Positions 1 through 8,476 of a stretch of 64,000 bases of DNA are shown here, one piece after another. Made by a program: the position numbers and the translations under genes. Source of the DNA: Rurimicrobium sp040387755 (GTDB lineage Bacteria; Bacteroidota; Bacteroidia; Chitinophagales; Chitinophagaceae); contig JAZKDB010000002.1 of the NCBI GenBank assembly GCA_040387755.1, positions 496,001 through 560,000 of the forward strand. The letters are read 5' to 3'. The notes beneath the pieces are model-generated. The model searched no databases. It worked only from the letters and a program-made list of their open reading frames with translations, and had not been told where the DNA came from. Every line of letters starts with the position of its first letter. Position 1 is the first letter of the stretch.

Positions 1-872
1 ATAACACTGATTCTGAAATCTTCATTTTCAACATCACTCTTTTCAAATAAACGAGGAATTTTTTTCTCCCAGTAGATTCCGTTCATCAACATATCTGTAT
101 GCGGAAGATACTGCTGAAAAAGACTTTCATACTTTTCGGGATGCTGATGAAAATCTTCCCTGTTGTAATTCTTGGTTACCTTATGCTGATATAAATATCC
201 GCCTTTAAGATGAGTATATACAGGATAGTCATACTCATTAGAAACAAAATCTCCCGGCTCTATAGATTGAATGCCCAAATGATACATAATTTCCAAAATA
301 CCAGATGCTACTTTACCCGACCCTGTAACGGCTATTTTTATATTCGGCAATTTGATTTGATGATAAAACGAAAGCAATTCGGCATAATTATGTATTTCAT
401 GCGCTTTTGGTAATTCATACAAAGCATGCTTTTTTCCGTAAGTAAGGATACCATTGTGCGCACCTACCACTCCTGCAAAAAATCCGAAACCTAAAATACG
501 TTGCCCGTCTGTATGGGTAAGGCATTCATAATCTATCATCCTTATTTTCTTCCGTATAAATGCCTGCATTAAAGGCTGATTATATGGTTGCATTTTTTTT
601 GTATGCGAAAAGAAAAAGTAAGCCTTACCTTCTATCAAATCATCAACCGGTACTTCCTTTACGCCTAACAAAACATCACACCCACTCATATCTGAGATAA
701 CTTCAATACCCTCTGCACGGTATTCATCATCTGTATAACAACGGTCGGGAGATGGTTCCACAATAATTTTCACTCCTGTAAATTTGTCCATAATATCCCT
801 GCATTGAACTGGGGTAAATGGTACTCGGGTGTCCGGCGGGTTTTTTCTTTCTCTGATAAGTCCGATAAGCAT
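1..872 (-). CDS. Saccharopine/alanine dehydrogenase-like NAD(P)-dependent oxidoreductase, partial
   Basis: This reading frame was translated by hand because it runs off the left edge, so its C-terminus is missing; 290 codons are visible. It begins MLIGLIRERKNPPDTRVPFT, the N-terminal signature of the alanine dehydrogenase/transhydrogenase (AlaDh_PNT) fold as used by Bacteroidota saccharopine dehydrogenases (lysine-forming type). A YFFFSHTKKMQPYN segment and the Rossmann start IAVTGSGKVASG, the nucleotide-binding glycine motif, follow. The family reversibly joins or splits lysine and 2-oxoglutarate, or deaminates alanine; the exact substrate cannot be decided here. It starts 16 bp after the stop of the transglutaminase gene upstream on the same strand, so the two are probably co-transcribed. 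An ALDH7-type dehydrogenase at 38356-39885 would fit the same lysine/aminoadipate chemistry. Confidence 0.85.
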   Translation of the reverse strand, partial: MLIGLIRERKNPPDTRVPFTPVQCRDIMDKFTGVKIIVEPSPDRCYTDDEYRAEGIEVISDMSGCDVLLGVKEVPVDDLIEGKAYFFFSHTKKMQPYNQPLMQAFIRKKIRMIDYECLTHTDGQRILGFGFFAGVVGAHNGILTYGKKHALYELPKAHEIHNYAELLSFYHQIKLPNIKIAVTGSGKVASGILEIMYHLGIQSIEPGDFVSNEYDYPVYTHLKGGYLYQHKVTKNYNREDFHQHPEKYESLFQQYLPHTDMLMNGIYWEKKIPRLFEKSDVENEDFRISV

Positions 873-888
873 AAAGAAACAATTAAAA

Positions 889-3504
889 TTAGCGATGCGA
901 TTTATTGGCATAAAAAGCAAAGGAACGCAAAGGTCGTAAAAAGCAAAGTATTCTTTCCTTCTGTGAAATTTTATCTTTAATCTTTCGAGTTGTTGCAGGT
1001 AAAAATGATTTTACCTGTTGAGCTTCAGAAGGAGTCATTTTCTGGCCGGTATATTTCATTTTCAAATAAATATTCATAAACGACGAAAAATGCGTGCCGA
1101 AATGAACATCAATAATGTGCTGCGCATAATAAAGAGGAGTAGTATCTTTTCTGAAGTATCCAAGCTGGTGCAAATAAAAGCCAACGGCCATATACTGCCA
1201 ATAAGCACATATCTCTGGGGTATCAGCACGTCGAGCCTTCATCTTATAATAGCCATATATCATAGATGGAATAGATAGAAATAGCAGCAGTAGAATAAGA
1301 ATAGTTATGCTTGTCTTTAATAAAAAAAGGTTGAACGAAAAGGGCATTTCAGCTTTTTGTTTTTGTAATTGTTCCTCTTTTACTTGCTCCGGCGTTTTCT
1401 TAAGATAAATATCATCCATTGGTGCAGGCACTGGTAATTTTTCTATTATACTTTCTGCAATTGCTCCGTTACCAGCGTCATCCAATTTCTTTAAGGCTTC
1501 GGCATAACTGACTGCCGTGGCAGAATCACCAATATGCACCTGATTCAGATTAATATTGATACTGTCTCTTTGAATATTAGCCATACTAACATCCATCAAT
1601 ACATCCGCACTACCCTGTTTTACTTTAAATTCCTTATCATGAAAAAGTAGTTCTCCCACTTTCAACTTCATTGTTTTCTTAAAAGTATCAATTGCTACTA
1701 TCTCCCCTTCGGCAGCAAACCAGGCATGAGGAGGCTGCATTGGAGGAGTTCCATCTGGAGTGGGGCTTTGCTGTGCATCATCATTACCAACTGTCGTATC
1801 AAAATCCAACCAGCCATATCCGGGGAAATAAACTTGAACCCAGGCATGTGCCTGATCGGCATAATACCAATACCAACCTTTATTCTTATCACTGCGGTCA
1901 ATAGTCATAAAACCAACAGTGATGCGCGAAGGAATACCCAGAGAACGCAACATAAACAAGGTGGCTCCGGCATAATATGCACAATAACCTTTGTGGTTAT
2001 CAAATAAAAAATACATCAATTTGGAAGCACTAGGTATATCTGGTACTCCAGGGTTGTCTGTATATGAAAAAAGCGGATTCCCATCTTCATCCTTCGAGAG
2101 AAAATAATCACGCAGTGCCAACACCTTATCTACCGGGGTCTTGGCACCAGCTGTAATTTTCCCTGCCAAAGCGGTGATACGTTGAAATTTAGCATCACGT
2201 GGCATCTGGGTATAATAGGCCATGAACTTTGGGTCAATTTCATCAAAACCTTGCACCTGCCTCAAAACTTCAAATCGTTGTTCCTGAAATTTCTTGATTT
2301 GAGGGTCCTTGGCGTTATAAATAAAATAGGCACTATTTAGCTCCGATACATAACCCTTGGCCCGAAAGGCAGAACGGAACTCACCCCTGAAATCTTTTTC
2401 AATAGCAATAGGCTGAACAAAGAAACCAATATGAGGTGCCAGATAGGTTTCGGGAGCCAGCTTTTTACTATACACCTCCATTTCTACTATTCTTCTGCCC
2501 TTGTCACCCATTCCGTTTTTGATCACCGATGAGTCAACTCTTGTGCTGTATAAAGGAATTTTAGCTACGTTAGGTTCAAACAAATCATTTTTGGGAATCT
2601 TTACATCCCGCTCAAAGGTTTCTGTAGCAGTATCAAATTTGGTATAATAAAACGCTGTGAGGTAAAGGGGATTGGGAATATCTGTTCCCGGGAAATAATT
2701 ATCAATATGGGCCGCAAAAAGCAATTCGTTACTTCTTCCCTGATTGCTGCGTAGCTGAGAGTAATCTTTAAGATCAAAATTTCCGTCTTTGTTCTTTTTC
2801 AACATTCCATTTTCGCCACCCTTATCACCCTTGCCTCCGGCATTTGCAACAGCGGCTTCAAATTTGCGCTGCATCTGATGGGTAACAATGGCACCAACAA
2901 AACCTATCAACAATAAGAATAACACAATCCTTCTGCTCATAAACCACCAAAAACGTTGTGATTTATCCTTATAATTATAGATTTGTTCTGCAGCAAAAAT
3001 GATATAAAACGAATATAAAACAGCTGGCAGGAAGGCCTGTAGCAATTGATTGACGGTGTCTGTTTTTTGCTTTGCAATCAGTAAAATACTGCAGACAAGC
3101 ATAGTAGCTGCAATCATATAGTGAGCATATCTCCACCGGGCAAATGATGCACCCAATAGCCATCCTGCAGAAAACAATGAACTGAAAATCAGAAAACGAA
3201 CAGAAATAAAAAAAGAATCAAACTCGCCGATAGCTGTTGCATCCAAACCCTTATAAATAAAGAAAAAAACACTAAGGAGAATGGCAAATGTGGACAGAAA
3301 ACGAAAACGAAAGGCATAAAAAACCAGTGACAACGACATGCCTGCCAGTAAATACAACGATTGTTCTACAGCCTGATTGAGCAATATAGAGAAGTAGTTA
3401 TTGGCATTCCACAATAAAAAATACCCCACACAAACCGTTGGGACTACAAGAAACACGAGTTTAGCTAAGGTTTCGTTTACCGATGAGGAACGCTGTATTT
3501 TCAT
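889..3504 (-). CDS. Membrane-anchored transglutaminase-like cysteine protease-fold protein
   Basis: The 871-residue protein has about six hydrophobic segments in its first 210 residues, a large soluble part, and one more membrane segment near residue 740 followed by a cytoplasmic-looking tail. The soluble part contains a transglutaminase core with the expected triad: Cys508 in GYCAYYAGA, His553 in AHAWVQ and Asp567 in WLDFD. This layout (N-terminal membrane block, transglutaminase domain, C-terminal helix, DUF4129-like tail) is that of the TgpA/DUF3488 family. Those proteins are thought to act on peptides or proteins at the outer face of the inner membrane. The biochemical role here is unknown. 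It is divergently oriented from the T9SS protein at 3699 and lies 16 bp upstream of the dehydrogenase at the left edge. The ATG at 3504 is the natural start, immediately before the membrane block. Confidence 0.85.
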   Translation of the reverse strand: MKIQRSSSVNETLAKLVFLVVPTVCVGYFLLWNANNYFSILLNQAVEQSLYLLAGMSLSLVFYAFRFRFLSTFAILLSVFFFIYKGLDATAIGEFDSFFISVRFLIFSSLFSAGWLLGASFARWRYAHYMIAATMLVCSILLIAKQKTDTVNQLLQAFLPAVLYSFYIIFAAEQIYNYKDKSQRFWWFMSRRIVLFLLLIGFVGAIVTHQMQRKFEAAVANAGGKGDKGGENGMLKKNKDGNFDLKDYSQLRSNQGRSNELLFAAHIDNYFPGTDIPNPLYLTAFYYTKFDTATETFERDVKIPKNDLFEPNVAKIPLYSTRVDSSVIKNGMGDKGRRIVEMEVYSKKLAPETYLAPHIGFFVQPIAIEKDFRGEFRSAFRAKGYVSELNSAYFIYNAKDPQIKKFQEQRFEVLRQVQGFDEIDPKFMAYYTQMPRDAKFQRITALAGKITAGAKTPVDKVLALRDYFLSKDEDGNPLFSYTDNPGVPDIPSASKLMYFLFDNHKGYCAYYAGATLFMLRSLGIPSRITVGFMTIDRSDKNKGWYWYYADQAHAWVQVYFPGYGWLDFDTTVGNDDAQQSPTPDGTPPMQPPHAWFAAEGEIVAIDTFKKTMKLKVGELLFHDKEFKVKQGSADVLMDVSMANIQRDSININLNQVHIGDSATAVSYAEALKKLDDAGNGAIAESIIEKLPVPAPMDDIYLKKTPEQVKEEQLQKQKAEMPFSFNLFLLKTSITILILLLLFLSIPSMIYGYYKMKARRADTPEICAYWQYMAVGFYLHQLGYFRKDTTPLYYAQHIIDVHFGTHFSSFMNIYLKMKYTGQKMTPSEAQQVKSFLPATTRKIKDKISQKERILCFLRPLRSFAFYANKSHR

Positions 3505-3698
3505 AGGTCAATTTACTACAGTCAAACCTACAACCTTTTCCTTTGGCGAAGAAGGTTTTAACTTAGATTTTAAGGACTAACTCAAATTTCATTTTTCAAA
3601 GCAAATTCCAGACTGATTATTGATTTTTTTCTACATTAACAAAAAATAATAACTTTAAGGCATCCTATTGAAAACAAACAAGTATCTGCTCAAACAAT

Positions 3699-5954
3699 AT
3701 GAATCTCAGATATCTACTATTATTACCTTTAATTCTGATCACACACTTCAGGGCTTCTGCCCAAAAAGAAAATAATGTCTGGACTTTTGGCAACGAACTT
3801 GGTCTGGATTTTAACGGCGTATCGCCTACTATTTTCAGATCCAGAATATTAGCGAAAGAAGGATGTGCCAGCATTTGTGATGCGACTACCGGCCAGCTTC
3901 TGTTTTATTCTAATGGAGCAAAGGTTTGGGATAGTACCCATACAGTGATGCCAAATGGTTCAGGTATTATTGGGCATGCAGGCAATTCATGCACTCAAGG
4001 TGTCGCTATAGCACCGGTGTATGGCCATCCCAATAAATATTATCTATTTACACTTGATGAATTTAATATGGCGAAGTCGGGATATTTAAGATATTCAGTC
4101 ATAGATATGTCGCTTAATGGTGGCAAAGGAGATGTGATGCCGGGTATTAAAAACAACACATTGGATACCGGCATGAGTGAAAAAATGATTATCGCACCGG
4201 CTTGTAACGGGCTTTGGCTGATTACCCATGATATAGACAGTCCTATTTTTTATGCTTATAAAATTGACAACCCATTATATGTAGGTCGTCCAATCATTTC
4301 AAATACAGGAGGAAGGGTAAGCGAGGGGCTCTATTATGTAGGAGAAATGAAATTGTCTCCCGATGAAAAAAGTGTAGCGCTTGCCAATTGGATTTCCCCT
4401 GTTTATGGACTTTCGGGAAAATCACCTGTAGAGATTTTTGAATTTGATAGAATAACAGGGAAAATAGCTAATGGCAAAGCGATAGACTCATCCAACTTTG
4501 CATATAGTATTGAGTATTCGCCAGACAATAGTAAGTTTTATATCGCCGACTGGGATTCATCTATATATCAATACGATGTCTCTTTGTTGCCTAGCACAAG
4601 TGCTGTGTTAGCATCCAAAATCAAATTAAACGGAGACAATTATACCTCTTTGCGCAGAGGTCCTGATGATAAAATTTATGTCAACAGGCATAATTATTTC
4701 ACAGAAATATCAAGAATTAATAACCCCAATGATGCAGGGCTTGCTTGCAATATAGAAGTCGATGTGCCTTCTTTATCCAATAGCAGCTCTACTGTTTATA
4801 TTATATTCGGTAACAGAACTATGATGCCTCTTACAGGCTCTGATACATTTCTTTATTCACGAAAAGATACCATCATTTGTAACGGTGACAACTTCTCCTA
4901 TCAGGGAAATATAAAAAGAAGTGGTTTTAAATGGCATGATGGAAGCACACAAAAAAACAGAATATTTACCACTGCAGGCAAATACTGGGTAAGTTCGATG
5001 CTGGGATGTACCCAATATGTTGACACCCTTAATATCGGAATTAAGGAGAAGGAATTTGCTTATTCTTCAAGCAGCTATGACCTTTGCTTTCTGAAAGAAT
5101 TTGTTGCAGAGCCCCGAAAATCTGCCTTGGAATTCCTTTGGGATGATGGTAGCACATCACCCACTAATAAGTTCTTTGCTTCAGGCAAAAAATGGGTCAT
5201 TTCATCCAATAGAGATTGTAACATTTATGTCGATACATTTAAAGTAAAACTTACCGATTTCGATGTTGACCTGAAAGACACTTTTATATGCAAAGGCGAA
5301 ACACTGATATTCGATGCCAAAGTAGACTCCATTGCCACTTATTTATGGCAGGACAATTCTACGGGCAGCAGCCTCATTGTAAAGGAGCCAGGTAGTTACT
5401 GGGCTTATGTAACAGTGGGTAAATGCAGCCGAAAGGATGAGTTCATTGTCTTCCAAAAGAGCTTTCCCGTTAACTTTGAAGCAGATACCAACATTTGTGA
5501 AGGAGCCAGTGTGTTACTGGAAGTGATGGATAAAAACCTTCAATACTTATGGCAGGATGGCAGCACAGGCTCTACTTTTCTGGCCAATAAAAAGGGCACC
5601 TATACAGTACAGATTAAAGAAGGAAATTGTTTAGTGGATAAACAGGCTTATGTAGATGTGGTACAATGCGAAAATTGTATGCATATTCCCAATGCATTCA
5701 CGCCAAACAATGACCAAATCAATGATGAGTTCAGGGTACTTACTGCTTGTCTAATAGACAAATTCTCCATTATCATTTACAGCCGTTTTGGCGAGCAGGT
5801 TTTTAGTAGCGACAATTTCAATTTATCCTGGGATGGGACATTCAAAGGGCTTCCGCTCAATACCGCAACCTTTTATTATATGATAAAAGTGAAGTTTCGG
5901 AAACCAGGTGCACAGGAAGAAATATTTAAAGGTGATATTACTCTGATTCGGTAG
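3699..5954 (+). CDS. Secreted T9SS type B (gliding-motility C-terminal domain) surface protein
   Basis: The 751-residue protein starts with a clear signal peptide ending at ASAQ (about residue 22). Residues 25-380 look like a beta-propeller-type region: the repeated phrases SPDEKSVALANW, SPDNSKFYIADW and PDDKIYVNRHN are spaced like propeller blades. Residues 390-650 contain Ig/PKD-like repeats with recurring F(K/L)W.DGS(T) and Y.WQDGSTGS phrases. The last 90 residues (IPNAFTPNNDQINDEF, then FSIIIYSRFGEQVF) are the CHU_C/gliding-motility-associated C-terminal domain, the type B sorting signal of type IX secretion. The protein is therefore exported and held at the cell surface or released; its ligand is unknown. 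It stands alone, with a possible promoter box TAACTTTA about 40 bp upstream. Confidence 0.92.
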   Translation: MNLRYLLLLPLILITHFRASAQKENNVWTFGNELGLDFNGVSPTIFRSRILAKEGCASICDATTGQLLFYSNGAKVWDSTHTVMPNGSGIIGHAGNSCTQGVAIAPVYGHPNKYYLFTLDEFNMAKSGYLRYSVIDMSLNGGKGDVMPGIKNNTLDTGMSEKMIIAPACNGLWLITHDIDSPIFYAYKIDNPLYVGRPIISNTGGRVSEGLYYVGEMKLSPDEKSVALANWISPVYGLSGKSPVEIFEFDRITGKIANGKAIDSSNFAYSIEYSPDNSKFYIADWDSSIYQYDVSLLPSTSAVLASKIKLNGDNYTSLRRGPDDKIYVNRHNYFTEISRINNPNDAGLACNIEVDVPSLSNSSSTVYIIFGNRTMMPLTGSDTFLYSRKDTIICNGDNFSYQGNIKRSGFKWHDGSTQKNRIFTTAGKYWVSSMLGCTQYVDTLNIGIKEKEFAYSSSSYDLCFLKEFVAEPRKSALEFLWDDGSTSPTNKFFASGKKWVISSNRDCNIYVDTFKVKLTDFDVDLKDTFICKGETLIFDAKVDSIATYLWQDNSTGSSLIVKEPGSYWAYVTVGKCSRKDEFIVFQKSFPVNFEADTNICEGASVLLEVMDKNLQYLWQDGSTGSTFLANKKGTYTVQIKEGNCLVDKQAYVDVVQCENCMHIPNAFTPNNDQINDEFRVLTACLIDKFSIIIYSRFGEQVFSSDNFNLSWDGTFKGLPLNTATFYYMIKVKFRKPGAQEEIFKGDITLIR

Positions 5955-5989
5955 TTTTCTTACTTGAGGAGGTTCTCTATCTTTATCCT

Positions 5990-6418
5990 ATGAAATTCGA
6001 TACAGCCAATCCGGTAATTAAACTCCTTGCCGAAGGAATGACCTTCGAAGGTGAAGGGAAAAAAGAAGAGGCCATAAAGTGTTTCCATAAAGCATGGAAT
6101 ACATCATTGACAGATTTTGAAAAATGTATTTCAGCACATTACATCGCCCGTCATCAAAATACTGTTATAGAAAAATTAGAATGGGATGAAAAAGCACTTA
6201 ATATTGCTTTAACTATAAATGAAGAAGAAATAAAGGGTTTACTACCCTCCCTGTACTTAAATATTGCGAAATGCCATGAAGATTTGAACAATTATCTTAA
6301 TGCAAATAAAAACTATAAGTTAGCGCTTTCTTATCTGCAGTACCTGAGCAATGATGGATATGGGAAAATGATCTGTGCTGGTATTCGAAATGGGCTGCAG
6401 AGAACAGAAAAATCATAA
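5990..6418 (+). CDS. Tetratricopeptide-like helical repeat protein
   Basis: This is a 142-residue soluble protein of alternating amphipathic helices. Two TPR-like units are visible, around residues 14-50 (EGMTFEGEGKKEEAIKCFHKAW) and 85-120 (LYLNIAKCHEDLNNYLNANKNYKLALSYL). TPR proteins act as protein-binding scaffolds; no catalytic motif is present. It follows the type B surface protein by 35 bp on the same strand and may share its transcript. Proteins of this type in Bacteroidota are sometimes mislabelled as rRNA methyltransferases, but there is no methyltransferase fold here. The partner is unknown. Confidence 0.75.
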   Translation: MKFDTANPVIKLLAEGMTFEGEGKKEEAIKCFHKAWNTSLTDFEKCISAHYIARHQNTVIEKLEWDEKALNIALTINEEEIKGLLPSLYLNIAKCHEDLNNYLNANKNYKLALSYLQYLSNDGYGKMICAGIRNGLQRTEKS

Positions 6419-6518
6419 TCCGGCTGATTTTCGAAAAGAGGATTTTAACAAGTTCTCTTTGGTTCCACTTTTTCTATTGTAGTGTCTTTGCCTACCTTCG
6501 TGTTCCAAAAATACAATT

Positions 6519-8363
6519 ATGGGCAAAATAGCCATCAACATAGCCACTGGCAGCATCCAAAAGACCGAAACTATTGTAGGAATTGACCTTGGAACGACCA
6601 ACAGCCTTATAGCCATTGTGCGTGGAGACACAAAAAAAGCCATTGCACTCCGCGAAATAGATGGCCTTACACTTGTGCCATCAGTAGTACATTTTGATGA
6701 ATTTGGCAATCCCAGCGTTGGCATTGCTGCCGCCGAAAAACTCATTTCAGACCCTCAAAACACAATATATTCGGTAAAACGACTGATGGGTAAAAGCTAT
6801 AAAGATGTTGCCGGCGAAAGCAACTTCTTTTCTTATAAAGTAATTGATGACAACAGCGACTCTTTGGTCAAAATTCAGGTCAAAGACCGTTTTTACTCTC
6901 CTGTCGAGCTTTCTTCTTTAATTTTAAAAGAGCTGAAAGCCCGAGCAGAGCATATTCTCAAAACTCCGGTAAACAAAGCCGTCATTACTGTTCCTGCTTA
7001 TTTTAACGACACACAGCGTCAGGCAACTCGGGATGCAGGGAAACTGGCAGGACTGGATGTTTTACGTATCGTTAACGAACCAACTGCGGCAAGTCTTGCC
7101 TATGGTATGGGGCTGGCTGCCGACGAAGAAAAGACAATAGCAGTGTATGACCTTGGTGGCGGAACTTTTGATATGTCTGTTCTCCATATCCATAATGGCA
7201 TTTGCGAGGTACTATCCACCAATGGCGATACCTATCTGGGTGGCGACGACTTTGACAAAGCCATTGCCGACCATTGGATTAAAGACCTGAATATTCAGGA
7301 TATAGACCTGAAACAAAATTTGAGGTTGACTGCTGAAGCAGCTAAAAAGCACCTTTCCAATAACGAACTTTTTGAAGGAAATGTGGCCAACTATACAGTA
7401 ACCTTGAACAAAACCCAATTTGAATCTCTGGTAATGCCTTTGGTACAACGCAGTTTGGATTGTTGCACCAAAGCCATGAATGATGCAGGATTGAGCATCA
7501 ATCAGATTGATGAGGTGGTAATGGTAGGCGGCAGCACGCGTATGCAAGTGATCAAAGAATCCGTCAAGAAGTTTTTTGCTAAAGAACACTTACATGATGA
7601 GTTAAACCCCGACGAAGTTGTTGCTTTGGGAGCTGCTATCCAGGCCGACATTTTAGCAGGAAACAATACAGAAATGCTCTTGCTGGATGTAACACCACTA
7701 AGTCTCGGAATCGAAACGATGGGCGGATTAATGGATGTTTTAATACCCCGCAACTCAAAAATACCCAATAAAGCAGGACGCCAATACACAACCCATATTG
7801 ATGGACAGAACAGTATGCGTATCTCTGTTTTTCAGGGAGAAAGAGATTTGGTAAAAGATAATCGTATTCTGGCCACATTAAATCTTACAGGAATACCCGG
7901 TATGCCGGCAGGATTACCAAAAGTTGAAGTGAGCTTTCTGATAGATGCCGATGGCATATTGAAAGTTACCGCCAAAGAGCTGCGAAGTGGCGTAGAACAA
8001 AGTATTGAAGTAAGCCCCAAATACGGTTTAACCGACGAACAAATGGAGCAAATGTTGCTGGATTCTATGACCAACGCCAAAGAAGATATGCAGGCGCGAG
8101 CGCTGGTAGAGGCAAGTACTGAAGCCCAACAAATGCTGGATACTGTTCAACGCTTTCTGGAAAAAAACAGCAATATGCTCAATAATGATGAGTACTTATT
8201 GACCCAAAAGCAAATGGGTATACTAAAGGATAGTATTGTTGTAAAAGATAAAAACCTCATTCAAAAAGAGACAGAAGTACTCAACGAAATTACACGCCCT
8301 TATGCCGAAAGACTGATGGATGCAGCATTAAAAGATGCTATGAAAGGAAAAAAAATTCTATAG
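6519..8363 (+). CDS. hscA: Hsp70-family chaperone, HscA type
   Basis: The 614-residue protein is a complete Hsp70. The actin-fold ATPase begins with GIDLGTTNSLIAIV (residues 22-35) after a 21-residue N-terminal extension, a feature of HscA rather than DnaK. It continues with the phosphate loops VYDLGGGTFD and VMVGGSTRM. The substrate domain follows the linker LLLDVTPLSLGIE (about residue 390), and the protein ends about 25 residues shorter than DnaK with no acidic EEVD-like tail. HscA assists transfer of Fe-S clusters from the IscU scaffold with the co-chaperone HscB. No isc genes are next to it, so the Fe-S role rests on the sequence type alone. Possible promoter boxes TACCTTCG (6493) and TGTCTTTG (6483) precede it. 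Confidence 0.85.
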   Translation: MGKIAINIATGSIQKTETIVGIDLGTTNSLIAIVRGDTKKAIALREIDGLTLVPSVVHFDEFGNPSVGIAAAEKLISDPQNTIYSVKRLMGKSYKDVAGESNFFSYKVIDDNSDSLVKIQVKDRFYSPVELSSLILKELKARAEHILKTPVNKAVITVPAYFNDTQRQATRDAGKLAGLDVLRIVNEPTAASLAYGMGLAADEEKTIAVYDLGGGTFDMSVLHIHNGICEVLSTNGDTYLGGDDFDKAIADHWIKDLNIQDIDLKQNLRLTAEAAKKHLSNNELFEGNVANYTVTLNKTQFESLVMPLVQRSLDCCTKAMNDAGLSINQIDEVVMVGGSTRMQVIKESVKKFFAKEHLHDELNPDEVVALGAAIQADILAGNNTEMLLLDVTPLSLGIETMGGLMDVLIPRNSKIPNKAGRQYTTHIDGQNSMRISVFQGERDLVKDNRILATLNLTGIPGMPAGLPKVEVSFLIDADGILKVTAKELRSGVEQSIEVSPKYGLTDEQMEQMLLDSMTNAKEDMQARALVEASTEAQQMLDTVQRFLEKNSNMLNNDEYLLTQKQMGILKDSIVVKDKNLIQKETEVLNEITRPYAERLMDAALKDAMKGKKIL

Positions 8364-8476
8364 TTTTTTTATTACAAAGCCTTGGCACCCTTAGCAATAT
8401 TAGTATAGACTTTAATTATGCATTTTAGATAGATAAATTCATTAATTTGCTCATTCAATAATTTTAAAATTTAAGA